A stretch of DNA of 64,000 nt from Methylophilus sp. (GTDB taxonomy: Bacteria > Pseudomonadota > Gammaproteobacteria > Burkholderiales > Methylophilaceae): positions 62,001 through 126,000 of the forward strand of contig JAUYRP010000034.1 in assembly GCA_030696695.1 (NCBI GenBank), in the 5' to 3' direction. Under the pieces are notes generated by a model, which was not told the origin of the DNA, did no database searches, and worked only from the letters and a program-made list of their open reading frames with translations. The translations under genes and the position numbers were made by a program. Shown here piece by piece: positions 8,495 through 17,617 of the stretch (positions are counted from its first letter, which is position 1; each line of letters opens with the position of its first letter).

Positions 8495-11400
8495 TTCTGT
8501 TGTAGTGATATAACTCAGTCAAAGGTTTAAATTCTTCGTTTTTAATCAACGATTTACCTTCTTCCATTTTTGCAAAGATGTAGTACAAGCCCGGGATTAA
8601 TATCACCCCAAACACCGTACCGAAGAGCATGCCACCTAAGGCCGAGGTACCAATGGTGCGATTACCAACAGCACCTGCACCTGTCGCCACTACTAAAGGA
8701 ATGAGCCCGGCAATAAAGGCAAATGAGGTCATTAAGATAGGGCGGAAACGTGCTTTAGCGCCTTCAATGGCAGCTTCTGCAATCGTCATCCCCTGCTCAT
8801 GTTTTTGCACCGCAAACTCCACAATCAACACCGCGTTTTTGCTGAGCAATCCCACCAGCATGACTAGCCCCAACTGGGCATAAATATCGTTAGCAAGCCC
8901 TAGCATTTTCAACAACAGAAAAGTACCAAATATACCCGCTGGCAAAGACAGAATTACTGCCAACGGCAATAGGAAGCTCTCATACTGTGCGGCCAATACC
9001 ATGTACACAAACACTAGCACTACCGCAAAAATCACCACGGCCTCATTGCCACGTTTAGCCTCGTCGAAAGACAAGCCTTCCCAGCCGATATCGTAACCAT
9101 GTGGCAATGTTGCTTTTGCCACTTCCTGCACCGCTTTAATCGCATCATCCGTGGTGTAACCTTTGGCAGGCGTAGCGCGAATGGTGGCTGAGTTGTAGAG
9201 GTTGTAACGTGTGATCTCGTTAGGGCCTTGTTTCTTCTTCATTTTCATAAAAGACGAGTACGGCACCATTTCGCCTTCTTCGTTTTTCACATAGTAGTTC
9301 AGCACGTCACTTGGATATCTGCGAAATTCTGGACTGGCCTGCGTGTAGACTTTAAAGAAGTTATTGAAGCGAATAAAACCCTGCTCATATGTACTACCAA
9401 TCAAAATGTTCAGGTTTTCCATGGCTTTGCCAATCGATACGCCTTTTTGCATGGCGGCTTGATTGTCAATTTCTAACTCATATTGCGGGTAATTGGCTGC
9501 ATAAAACGTAAACAAACCCGTGAGCTCTTTACGCTTGCCCAATGCCGCCATAAACTCCTGATTGATTTTGTCAAAGGCGTGATAATCGGTGTTATCGGTT
9601 TTATCTAACAATCGCAACGCCAAACCAGATGCAGCACCATAACCTGGTACGGCTGGTGGCTCAAAGAACTCAACAATCGCACCAAAATTTTTGGTGGTTT
9701 CTTCCAACTCTTCAATGATTTGCTGTACCGATTTATCGCGTTTTGACCAGTCCTTCAGGTTAATCAAACAGGTACCTGCGTTGGAGCCGCGACCTTCAGT
9801 TAAAATCTCATAACCAGCGAGGGACGACACAGATGCAATGCCATCGATTTTCTCGGCTGCTTGCTGCAGTGCTCGTGCCACCTTATTGGTGGCCTCTAGC
9901 GTGCTACCAGGCGGGGTCTGAATAATGGCGTAAATCTGGCCTTGGTCTTCACCCGGAATAAAGCCTGCAGGTAAAGTTTTATTGATGAAAAAAGTGCCAA
10001 ACACAAATGCGCCTAACACCACTATCGTCACAATTCGGAAAGTCACAATTTTACGCAGTAGATTAGTGTAGCGGCCTGTCAATCGTTCAAACCAGCGATT
10101 AAACATATCAATAAAAAAGCTAATTGGAGTGGTTCGTTTAACTTGCCCATGATTGTTTTTAAGCAACATGGCGCACAACACTGGCGTGAGCGATAACGCG
10201 ACAACACCCGAAATCACAATGGACGCTGCCATGGTGATTGAGAATTGGCGATAGAACACGCCGACTGGCCCTGTCATAAAGGCAACGGGCACAAACACGG
10301 CCGTCATCACCAATGTAATGGCGACAATGGCACCGCCAATTTCTCCCAATACCAATTGCGTGGCTTTATAGGGTGTAAGGTGCGCATCTTCCTCCATCTT
10401 GGCGTGCACCGCTTCTACCACCACAATCGCGTTATCCACCACAATGCCAATCGCCAACACTAACGCAAACAGCGTGATGAGATTGATGGTGATGCCAAAC
10501 ATCTGCATACAAAAGAAGGTACCTATCAGTGACACTGGCACCGCCAAAATGGGGATTAAGGTAGAGCGCCAATCACCCAAAAAGATAAACACCACCAACG
10601 CCACCAAAATAAACGCTTCTACTAGGGTGTGCAGCACCTTATCTATGGAGGCATCTAGGAATTTAGACACGTCGTAATCAATCTCGTACTCCATGCCAAC
10701 AGGGAACGAGCCTTTTAGCTCTTCCATTTTCTCTTTCACTTGGTCAATCACTTCACTCGCGTTACTGCCGTAGTTTTGCTTGAGGATAATGGCGGAGGAC
10801 GGATAGCCGTCTTTATTGGAATAAATATCAAAGAACTCACTACCCAGTTCAACCTTTGCTAAGTCTTTCAGTTTGAGCATTTCGCCGTCAGAATTCGCAC
10901 GGATAATGATGTCCCCGTATTGCTCAGGCTTGTTATATCGGCCTTGATACACCAGCACATACTCTTTAGATTGCGCCGCAATGCCTGAGCTCTGCCCTAA
11001 ACGACCAGGGCGACCAATAATGCTTTGCTCACCAATCGCTTTCATCACTTCGTCTATCGAGACTTTGTAAGCGCGCATTCTGTCTGGGTTGAGCCAAATG
11101 CGCATGGCGTATTGGCGGCTGCCTAAAATCTTGGCACTGGCAATACCGTTCACACGTTGAATTTCGGGGATCACATTGACGTTAGCGTAGTTAAATAAAA
11201 ACTTCTCATCAGCGTGTTTATCTTTGCTGAATAAGTTGATGTACATCAGCATGCTGGGCTGTACGCGCTCCACCACCACGCCTTCTAATTGCACCAACTC
11301 TGGTAGCCGGCTCATCACTTGGTCTAAGCGTGTTTTCACGTTAATCATGGCTTGGTTGGGGTCGGTGCCTAAGGCAAAAATCACCTGAATGGTGGCTTCG

Positions 11401-11657
11401 CCCGCACTGGTTGCATCAGACACGATGTACTTCATGCCTGGCACCCCATTAATGGCGCGCTCAATCGTAATCAGTGAGGATTGCACCAATACATCGGCAC
11501 TAGCGCCTGGGTAAGCCAACGATACAATCACGCGTGGTGGCGCAATATCGGGGAATTGAGAAGTGGGCAATGTCCGAATGGATAAAAACCCTAAGAACAC
11601 AATAATGAGCGACAGCACAATGGCCATCACTGGTCTTTTGATAAAAATATTAAACAT
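8475..11657 (-). CDS. RND inner-membrane efflux permease (HAE1/AcrB-like)
   Basis: This 1,060-residue proton-driven pump (MFNIFIKRPVMAIVL start) has the normal HAE1 length and the expected two halves of one plus five helices with large periplasmic loops. It should take hydrophobic compounds from periplasm or membrane and pass them to the outer-membrane channel. In the TM4 proton-relay motif the sequence reads GIVVDNAIVVVE: Asp408 is present, but the next residue, Asp in AcrB, is Asn409. The gene sits 18 bases after the membrane-fusion gene and overlaps the channel gene. No regulator is adjacent. Confidence 0.95.
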   Translation of the reverse strand: MFNIFIKRPVMAIVLSLIIVFLGFLSIRTLPTSQFPDIAPPRVIVSLAYPGASADVLVQSSLITIERAINGVPGMKYIVSDATSAGEATIQVIFALGTDPNQAMINVKTRLDQVMSRLPELVQLEGVVVERVQPSMLMYINLFSKDKHADEKFLFNYANVNVIPEIQRVNGIASAKILGSRQYAMRIWLNPDRMRAYKVSIDEVMKAIGEQSIIGRPGRLGQSSGIAAQSKEYVLVYQGRYNKPEQYGDIIIRANSDGEMLKLKDLAKVELGSEFFDIYSNKDGYPSSAIILKQNYGSNASEVIDQVKEKMEELKGSFPVGMEYEIDYDVSKFLDASIDKVLHTLVEAFILVALVVFIFLGDWRSTLIPILAVPVSLIGTFFCMQMFGITINLITLFALVLAIGIVVDNAIVVVEAVHAKMEEDAHLTPYKATQLVLGEIGGAIVAITLVMTAVFVPVAFMTGPVGVFYRQFSITMAASIVISGVVALSLTPVLCAMLLKNNHGQVKRTTPISFFIDMFNRWFERLTGRYTNLLRKIVTFRIVTIVVLGAFVFGTFFINKTLPAGFIPGEDQGQIYAIIQTPPGSTLEATNKVARALQQAAEKIDGIASVSSLAGYEILTEGRGSNAGTCLINLKDWSKRDKSVQQIIEELEETTKNFGAIVEFFEPPAVPGYGAASGLALRLLDKTDNTDYHAFDKINQEFMAALGKRKELTGLFTFYAANYPQYELEIDNQAAMQKGVSIGKAMENLNILIGSTYEQGFIRFNNFFKVYTQASPEFRRYPSDVLNYYVKNEEGEMVPYSSFMKMKKKQGPNEITRYNLYNSATIRATPAKGYTTDDAIKAVQEVAKATLPHGYDIGWEGLSFDEAKRGNEAVVIFAVVLVFVYMVLAAQYESFLLPLAVILSLPAGIFGTFLLLKMLGLANDIYAQLGLVMLVGLLSKNAVLIVEFAVQKHEQGMTIAEAAIEGAKARFRPILMTSFAFIAGLIPLVVATGAGAVGNRTIGTSALGGMLFGTVFGVILIPGLYYIFAKMEEGKSLIKNEEFKPLTELYHYNRNDNQDD

Positions 11658-11675
11658 AGCGGGTCTCTTCTTTCA

Positions 11676-12758
11676 CTATTCTGCGTGAAGTTCTAATTGT
11701 GAAAGCACCTGCTGAGGTGACTTAAAACTGGCTACAATGGTTTGACCGCTGTGTACTTTGCGCAAGCCTTCCAGCAGAATCTTGTCGTTCACACTCAAAC
11801 CATTTTTCACCACAAATACATGCGGTAACTCTGCCGCTACAGTAATCAGCCTTTGCTCTAATTTGTTGTCTTTATTCACCACATACACATAGGTTTTATC
11901 AAGGATTTCAAAAGTCGCATTTTGTGGAATGAGCAGAGCATTTTTATAAGGAATATCAATCAACACATTGCCCGTTTGCCCGTGCCGAAGGATTTGGTCT
12001 GGATTAGGAAACACCGCTCTAAATTCGATGTTGCCGGTTGTATTATCAAAATCCGCCTCGATTGTTTCAATCACACCCTCTTGGTTAAACACTTGATCAT
12101 TGGCTAATTTCAGTTTGACTTTAACGGGATTCTCGCTTGTTTTATTGGCCTTATAGTCCAAATACTCTGATTCAGGCACGTTGAAATACACCCACATTTT
12201 GCTAATGTCAGACAATGTAGTGAGTAAGTCACCCTCAGCTACCAAGCTGCCATTCCGTACATTAAAGTGGTCCATCACTCCACTAAAAGGGGCATTGATA
12301 TCAGTAAAATTTAAGTGCGTTTGCGCTAATTTTACTTCGGCCTCTGCTTTGTCTAATCGTGCTTTGGCCAATGCAAGCTCGTTAGGGGATACGATACTTT
12401 TATCAGCCAGCGCCTTGGTGTTTTGATATTCAATCCGCACCATCTCGGCTTCTGCCTTAGACTTTTGCAGATCCACCTGATAAAGGTTCGGCATGATTTT
12501 GAACATACGCTGCCCTTTGTTCACCATTTGCCCTTCATCCACAAATATATCTTGCAGATAGCCACGCTCTAATGCTCTAAGTTCTATGTGCCGATAAGCG
12601 TGAATCTGACTCACATATACTTTCACAATGTTGGTATCTTTCCGTAATGGCTGAGTCACAGCCAAGGTGAGCTTTGCTTCCTCTGGCGCTTCTGCTTGGT
12701 GGCACCCAGCCAAAGTCAGCAGCACAAGGCTTACAGTTACTAATAATTTATTCGTCAT
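11676..12758 (-). CDS. RND efflux periplasmic membrane-fusion lipoprotein (AcrA/MexA-like)
   Basis: The protein of about 360 residues bridges the pump and the outer-membrane channel. I chose the ATG at 12758 because it gives a clean lipoprotein signal (MTNKLLVTVSLVLLTLAGC). The frame is open further upstream, but that extension lacks sense as a signal. Visible parts are a lipoyl/barrel-sandwich half (LRALERGYLQDIFVDEGQMV), an alpha-helical hairpin rich in K/A/E, the returning lipoyl half (INAPFSGVMDHFNVRNGSLV) and beta-barrel/proximal domains. It is the first gene of the operon. An 18-bp palindrome about 245 bases upstream is a candidate operator. Confidence 0.92.
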   Translation of the reverse strand: MTNKLLVTVSLVLLTLAGCHQAEAPEEAKLTLAVTQPLRKDTNIVKVYVSQIHAYRHIELRALERGYLQDIFVDEGQMVNKGQRMFKIMPNLYQVDLQKSKAEAEMVRIEYQNTKALADKSIVSPNELALAKARLDKAEAEVKLAQTHLNFTDINAPFSGVMDHFNVRNGSLVAEGDLLTTLSDISKMWVYFNVPESEYLDYKANKTSENPVKVKLKLANDQVFNQEGVIETIEADFDNTTGNIEFRAVFPNPDQILRHGQTGNVLIDIPYKNALLIPQNATFEILDKTYVYVVNKDNKLEQRLITVAAELPHVFVVKNGLSVNDKILLEGLRKVHSGQTIVASFKSPQQVLSQLELHAE

Positions 12759-13002
12759 ATTCGCTTCATTTTCAAATTTAAAAAGGCAAGGCAACACCGC
12801 TGTTTTGCTCATACATTTCTGTTGCTTGGCTAAAGGCAGTTCAAGATACTTAATCTTGAATTGGTCACAGCACATACAAAAGCGTGATTAAGCAGGGTGC
12901 TTGATTTGAATTAAGTCTTTGAACAGGGGTAGTCTGATAGCGCACACTTATCGCAACTACACATAGAGTGATTAAATTGAATCACCGTCTGCTTGCAACA
13001 AA

Positions 13003-13020
13003 TGGCATATTGATATGCCA
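13003..13020. promoter_or_regulatory. 18-bp near-perfect palindrome upstream of efflux operon
   Basis: TGGCATAT-TG-ATATGCCA has perfect 8-bp arms around a 2-base centre, the geometry of a dimeric repressor site. It lies between the efflux operon start and the 3' end of the small gene at 13102. No regulator gene is adjacent, so the partner is unknown. Confidence 0.35.
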
Positions 13021-13101
13021 AATAATGAGCGTATGCGATATTGCCTAACAGGTTCACTCAAACGTTATTGAGCAACTGTCAGCACAACTATCTGTTAAAG
13101 A

Positions 13102-13434
13102 CTAAAGCTTGGGGGGAGAACGAGAACGAACTAGATGTAAAAAACGACGATTGGATACTACATTTTCTGGTTGCACATACTTAAAGACATAAGCACTTGC
13201 AAACGCCAGCAGAAGACCTAAAACAAATACCTTTGTAACGGTTTGATTGTCTAATGGCGGCTCAGAACCACCATTCGCTTCTTGCATTTCAACCACACGC
13301 ACTTGCGCGGTGTCGTCAGCAACTAACGAAGTATCACTATATTGTGATGCTAGCGAAATACCAGCCATCACAAACAAGACCGTTACCATCAACAGCCTTA
13401 ATTGTATCGACACTAAATTGAGTTTTTGTTTCAT
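13102..13434 (-). CDS. Hypothetical small membrane protein
   Basis: A 110-residue frame that I do not recognise. It has an N-terminal hydrophobic segment that could be a signal peptide (LLMVTVLFVMAGISLASQ), a polar acidic middle, a second hydrophobic helix (VFVLGLLLAFASAYVF) and a basic tail. No good ribosome-binding site precedes the ATG. It is upstream of and co-directional with the efflux operon, but about 340 bases away, so co-transcription is uncertain. It could be a real inner-membrane or secreted protein, or a chance frame. Confidence 0.45.
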   Translation of the reverse strand: MKQKLNLVSIQLRLLMVTVLFVMAGISLASQYSDTSLVADDTAQVRVVEMQEANGGSEPPLDNQTVTKVFVLGLLLAFASAYVFKYVQPENVVSNRRFLHLVRSRSPPKL

Positions 13435-13845
13435 TACTTGGGTATTGTGTTTACGCTAGTTAACCTAATAAAGACTACTGCTTTGTTTAGTTTGGTATTT
13501 TCGCCAAAAATTCATTCTATTTGAAAAGAATTTTTTTAACAACGTTTTAAATTAGGATCTCATTTAAGTTGGGTAACTCTACCCTCTTCATATGGATTGG
13601 ATTGCATAGTCTAGACTGTTAATGTGGTCGTAATATATTTTGATCGATTGATTTGAATAAGTTGGTTTAGTTGGTTTAGTTGGTTTAGTTGGTTGTTTCA
13701 TTTTGCCATTATCAATAATTTTGATATTTTATTTTAACTAACTCAATGATTAAACTGTGATTTATATGCCTTTAAAATTTTCATCCACCTGTCCCACTAA
13801 ATTATTAGTGGTGTTTTGATGTCCACTTTTCGTAATACTCTTTGA
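13435..13845. other. AT-rich intergenic region, 411 bases
   Basis: Contains a short 9-bp tandem repeat (13661-13694) and long A/T runs. No gene, RNA gene or clear promoter pair was recognised. It precedes the DUF4238-like gene and shares its low G+C, suggesting one foreign segment. Confidence 0.5.
13661..13694. repeat. 9-bp tandem repeat, about 3.8 copies
   Basis: The unit GTTGGTTTA is repeated three times exactly and then partly. Short repeats like this may vary in copy number by slippage. It lies about 150 bases upstream of the DUF4238-like gene. Confidence 0.85.
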
Positions 13846-15072
13846 ATGATCCTTTCTCAGATACAGAAAATTGATCCCACAGCAGAGTTACAGCTTGCTA
13901 TGGACATCTCACTTATCTGGGAAGAGGTACTAGACGCGATTCTTAAGGAAATGCTTGAATATTCAAAACCTCATATAGGTGATTTACATATAAATCTTCG
14001 TGAAGAAATGGCTCTTGAGTTAGCAAAGCTAATCCACTTTATTGCCGAAAAGGTTGTTTCAAACAGAATGGATGGCCGATTTATTTCAGAAATTAATCCT
14101 ACAACAGAGCGGGAGCAATGTTTTAGTAAGGCAGGTAGAAATAAAATATCTACAACAGCAAAAATTTTTGCTGAGCATATTTGGATAAAAAAATATAAGG
14201 AACGATGGAAGCCAAAAACAGAAGCAGCACTTAAGAAAGATAAAGAAGGAAGAAAAAACTCGAAAATTATTCTACAAAAAGTCATAGAAAATCATTTCAT
14301 TCCAAAATCGTATATAAAAAAATATTGGTCTGAAGGACAATTTATTTATAGAGGCATTAAGACTAAAGATGGATTAAAGCAAAAAATCCGAACCCCTCTT
14401 GGGAGTTGGGGATTCAGGAACAATCTTTATTCGGATCGTCTAGAGGCTTACTTTAGTCTACTAGAAGGAGACGCGGCTAATCCTATCGTAATGATACTAA
14501 ATGTCGAGCCGCTAAATCCCCCTCAACGTGAGGCCCTAATTGGGTTTATTGTAATCCAACGAATACGAAACCCTCATTTCATGGAATCTCTGGCGAAGCC
14601 AATGACCGCACTGGTTGCTAATGAAGTTGGTGAAGACAAAGCTAAAGATAGTATGTATATGCAGCAGGTTTATGAAACCCTATACGAGCAAAATGAATTT
14701 TATGACAAGTTGGCGAGACCAATTCTTTTTAGTCGCTGGGTCGTTGTTCGCTCCGCAACTCCAGATTTTTTGCTGCCTGATGTTTGTAACTTATTTGGTA
14801 ACTACCAAGACAGGCAATATGTTTTTATGCCCCTAACTCCCACCGATTGCCTAGTTGTACTTCCAATTGCTGTAGATAAACCAAGAATTGTGCCTCACTA
14901 CATTAAGGCAACTGAATCCATGATCAAAGATATTTCTTACATACTATATTGTTCAGCAAGAAGTGAATTTTTAAGCGCGAGTGATGCAACGTTGCATCTT
15001 AATAATGAAAAGCCTAAAAATGTCGTCCTGCGGATCATTTTGGCTCTCGCCAAAATCACCGCTGATGATTAG
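13846..15072 (+). CDS. DUF4238-like protein of unknown function
   Basis: The 408-residue protein carries the hallmark HFIPKSYIKKYW at 150-161, which resembles the start of DUF4238 (a histidine-phenylalanine-x-proline motif), followed by LGSWGFRNNLY and PPQREALIGFIVIQRIRNP. The first 150 residues are an extra, mostly helical region before that motif. Many members of this family are orphan genes in variable regions. Their biochemical role is unknown to me. Base composition is lower in G+C than the neighbours, there is no operon partner, and the gene ends 2 bases from the convergent ybaK-like gene, all signs of acquired DNA. The start codon lacks a clear Shine-Dalgarno sequence. Confidence 0.7.
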   Translation: MILSQIQKIDPTAELQLAMDISLIWEEVLDAILKEMLEYSKPHIGDLHINLREEMALELAKLIHFIAEKVVSNRMDGRFISEINPTTEREQCFSKAGRNKISTTAKIFAEHIWIKKYKERWKPKTEAALKKDKEGRKNSKIILQKVIENHFIPKSYIKKYWSEGQFIYRGIKTKDGLKQKIRTPLGSWGFRNNLYSDRLEAYFSLLEGDAANPIVMILNVEPLNPPQREALIGFIVIQRIRNPHFMESLAKPMTALVANEVGEDKAKDSMYMQQVYETLYEQNEFYDKLARPILFSRWVVVRSATPDFLLPDVCNLFGNYQDRQYVFMPLTPTDCLVVLPIAVDKPRIVPHYIKATESMIKDISYILYCSARSEFLSASDATLHLNNEKPKNVVLRIILALAKITADD

Positions 15073-15074
15073 CG

Positions 15075-15566
15075 TTATCCCGTAAACACGCCTTGATCCG
15101 CACCAGCCAGTAGCTTTAACAAATCCACGCCTTTTAACGATAACGCAAACCCCAACACGCCACTGCCAATCACGACAGTTTCATAGTTGTTTACACTGGT
15201 ATCGACCAACACTTGAATGTCTTTTGGTAACGCAATGGGTGGCACTGCCCCTACTACATATCCACTCACTTCTGCCACTTCGTCAAATTCGGCCATGCGG
15301 CATTTACGCTCATTCAAATGTTGGCGTAGTACTGCCCAATCGGCACGGCCGCCACCTGCAACCGCCAAAAGCACAAACTTATCTGAGGCCGTTTTAAACA
15401 GTACGCTTCTCACCACGGATTGCGGATCTAGGCCACGCTTTGTCAGTAATTCTTCAAGGTTTCTGATTGGTTTTTTATCTTCAGTTAGTGGGATTTCAAT
15501 CACATCATAAGTAATCCCTTGCTGGTCTAACAATGTGGTCACTGGTGAAGAAATAGCGTTTGTCAT
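15075..15566 (-). CDS. YbaK/EbsC-type aminoacyl-tRNA deacylase
   Basis: The protein of about 163 residues is of the YbaK/ProX editing-domain family, which hydrolyses mischarged aminoacyl-tRNAs in the cytoplasm. Visible family features are VLFKTASDKFVLLAVAGGGR, with the lysine that is catalytically important in YbaK-type proteins, and the late VIGSGVLGFALSLKGVDLL. I chose ATG 15566 (MTNAISSPV) over the longer frame because it follows GGACGA and matches the family N-terminus. The exact mischarged substrate is unknown. Confidence 0.82.
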   Translation of the reverse strand: MTNAISSPVTTLLDQQGITYDVIEIPLTEDKKPIRNLEELLTKRGLDPQSVVRSVLFKTASDKFVLLAVAGGGRADWAVLRQHLNERKCRMAEFDEVAEVSGYVVGAVPPIALPKDIQVLVDTSVNNYETVVIGSGVLGFALSLKGVDLLKLLAGADQGVFTG

Positions 15567-15681
15567 ATGTATTCGTCCATCAAATATTAGTGCCACTATA
15601 GTAGTTGGCTACTGCAATGACAACCGCTAATCAAACGCTGTCATCCCAATCATCTACCCACAATGTGTATCTGCAAACTAA

Positions 15682-16572
15682 CTAATCTATAAATTGTGGT
15701 TTGAGTTCTTGCATTGCTAGGTCTAAAAATGCGCGCAACTTGGGGGACATAAACCGCTGTTGTGGGTACACCAAATGCACTTGGTCTTCACTGCCCACCC
15801 AATTGGGCAATACACGTTTTAGGTTGCCACTGAGCAAGCCTTGTTTGCAAATAAAGGCAGGGAGCATGGCAACGCCTTGCCCGTTCTCTGCCATGGCTTT
15901 GACCACGCCTATGCTGTTTGCCATAGTAGTGGCTTGCAATGGAATGGTGATGCTATTACCGCCATTGTTTAAATGCCATGCATCACGGCCGATGGGGGTA
16001 AATTGCAAACAATGGTGCGCATGTAAATCTTGTGGTGTTGCTAATGGTGCTGATTTAGCCAAATAGTCTTTGCTGGCAAACAGCGCCCAGCGGATACTAC
16101 CTAGTGACTTTGCGACCAAACTGGAATCTCGCAACTCGCCAGTACGAATCGCTACATCCACGCCTTCTGCCACTAAATCCACATAGCGTTCAGTCAATAG
16201 TAATTCAAACATCACTGCAGGATACAATTGTTGTGTGCGCGCGATTAAACCTGCCAGCAAGCTATCACCTAAATCTGCCGGCGCGGTGACTTTGAGCCGA
16301 CCTTGTGGCTGGTGGCGTGCTGCATCGAGTGCGGCCTCAGCCTCTAACAAATACCCAAGGCCTTGCGCCGCATGTTGGTAGTACACGCTACCGGCTTCTG
16401 TCAGGTGTAGCTTTCTGGTAGTGCGTTGTAATAGCGTTACACCCAAGCGTTTTTCTAACCTAGCCACACGTGTACTGACAGTGGAAGTTGGCACGCCTAG
16501 TTGTTTGGCGGCCGCACTAAAACTACCCACTTGTACCACTTTGACAAACACTGCCGTTTCGTTGAAATCCAT
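15682..16572 (-). CDS. LysR-family transcriptional regulator
   Basis: This 296-residue protein has a normal LysR layout. The N-terminal winged helix-turn-helix (about 1-60) includes FSAAAKQLGVPTSTVSTRVA. The C-terminal co-inducer domain (about 90-290) includes APADLGDSLLAGLI and MAENGQGVAMLPAFI. It belongs to the CrgA/DsdC-like subgroup often annotated as regulating a divergent gene. It is divergent from the pirin / YcaC pair with 139 bases between, so it most likely controls those genes and itself. Confidence 0.93.
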   Translation of the reverse strand: MDFNETAVFVKVVQVGSFSAAAKQLGVPTSTVSTRVARLEKRLGVTLLQRTTRKLHLTEAGSVYYQHAAQGLGYLLEAEAALDAARHQPQGRLKVTAPADLGDSLLAGLIARTQQLYPAVMFELLLTERYVDLVAEGVDVAIRTGELRDSSLVAKSLGSIRWALFASKDYLAKSAPLATPQDLHAHHCLQFTPIGRDAWHLNNGGNSITIPLQATTMANSIGVVKAMAENGQGVAMLPAFICKQGLLSGNLKRVLPNWVGSEDQVHLVYPQQRFMSPKLRAFLDLAMQELKPQFID

Positions 16573-16711
16573 ATTGGTTAAACCTGAGATTGTTCATTTA
16601 AATGAAAAGTAATTTACCATTTAACCATCTAGTGCAACATTTGTCATGTGTCTATAGTGAGAACCATCAGAACAAAACATTAAAACGTAATACCAAGACA
16701 AGGAGCGCATC

Positions 16712-17578
16712 ATGAAAAAACTAGCTTTTATCAAACGCAGCAATGGCAACCACTGGGTGGGCGATGGCTTTCCTGTGCAGAGCATTTTTTCTTACAGAGA
16801 CATTGCAGAAGAAATGTCACCTTTTCTGCTGATGGATTACGCTGGCCCAGCCAATTTTGAGCCCACAGAACAACGCCGTGGTGTTGGCAAACACCCTCAC
16901 CGTGGCTTTGAAACAGTCACCATTGTGTACGATGGTCAGGTGTCACACCATGATTCCACCAACGCTGGCGGTACGATTGGAAAAGGTGATGTGCAATGGA
17001 TGACAGCAGGCGCTGGCATTATTCATGAGGAATACCATGGTGATGACTATGCTAAGACTGGCGGCCCTTTTGAAATGATACAGCTATGGGTAAACCTGCC
17101 AGCCAAAGACAAAATGGCAGCGCCTGGGTATCAGGGTATTACCAGTGCGCAAATTCCAGAGATCCCACTGGCGGATGATGCTGGCAAAGTGCGGGTGATT
17201 GCAGGGGAATATGCGGGGCAACATGGCCCAGCCAAGACCTTTAGCCCGATGAACGTGTGGGATGTAAGGCTGAATGCGGGTAGCACCACCACATTCAATC
17301 TACCGGATGGACATACCACTACCATCTTTGTACTGCATGGTGCAGTGAGAACTGGTGATGTGCATACTATTCGCCCATCTGAACTGGCCGTGATGCAACG
17401 TGCAGGTACTGAGTTAGTGTTGGAAGCACAGCAAGACACAGTGTTGCTGTTGCTAAACGGGGCACCGCTGAACGAACCAGTGGTGGGTCATGGCCCATTT
17501 GTCATGAACACTTGGGAAGAAATTGACCAAGCGGTGGATGACTATAACCATGGCCGTTTTGTAACAGCAGTGGCATAA
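16712..17578 (+). CDS. Pirin family protein
   Basis: The 288-residue cupin protein has both pirin signatures: GKHPHRGFETVTIVYDG (metal-binding His-x-His) and AGAGIIHEEYH (third His and Glu), so the metal site is intact. Bacterial pirins such as YhhW have quercetin dioxygenase activity in vitro, while the physiological role here is open. A good AAGGAGCGC ribosome-binding site precedes the ATG. It is followed 39 bases later by a YcaC-like hydrolase and faces a LysR regulator, an arrangement seen repeatedly in proteobacteria for inducible stress or aromatic-compound responses (inference). Confidence 0.92.
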   Translation: MKKLAFIKRSNGNHWVGDGFPVQSIFSYRDIAEEMSPFLLMDYAGPANFEPTEQRRGVGKHPHRGFETVTIVYDGQVSHHDSTNAGGTIGKGDVQWMTAGAGIIHEEYHGDDYAKTGGPFEMIQLWVNLPAKDKMAAPGYQGITSAQIPEIPLADDAGKVRVIAGEYAGQHGPAKTFSPMNVWDVRLNAGSTTTFNLPDGHTTTIFVLHGAVRTGDVHTIRPSELAVMQRAGTELVLEAQQDTVLLLLNGAPLNEPVVGHGPFVMNTWEEIDQAVDDYNHGRFVTAVA

Positions 17579-17617
17579 CCTTAACCTTTGATAAATGGAA
17601 CCCTTGAGGAGAATAAA

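Noticed and set aside
12759-12875. 39-codon upstream extension of the membrane-fusion protein
   Set aside because: It would bury the lipoprotein signal peptide inside the protein.
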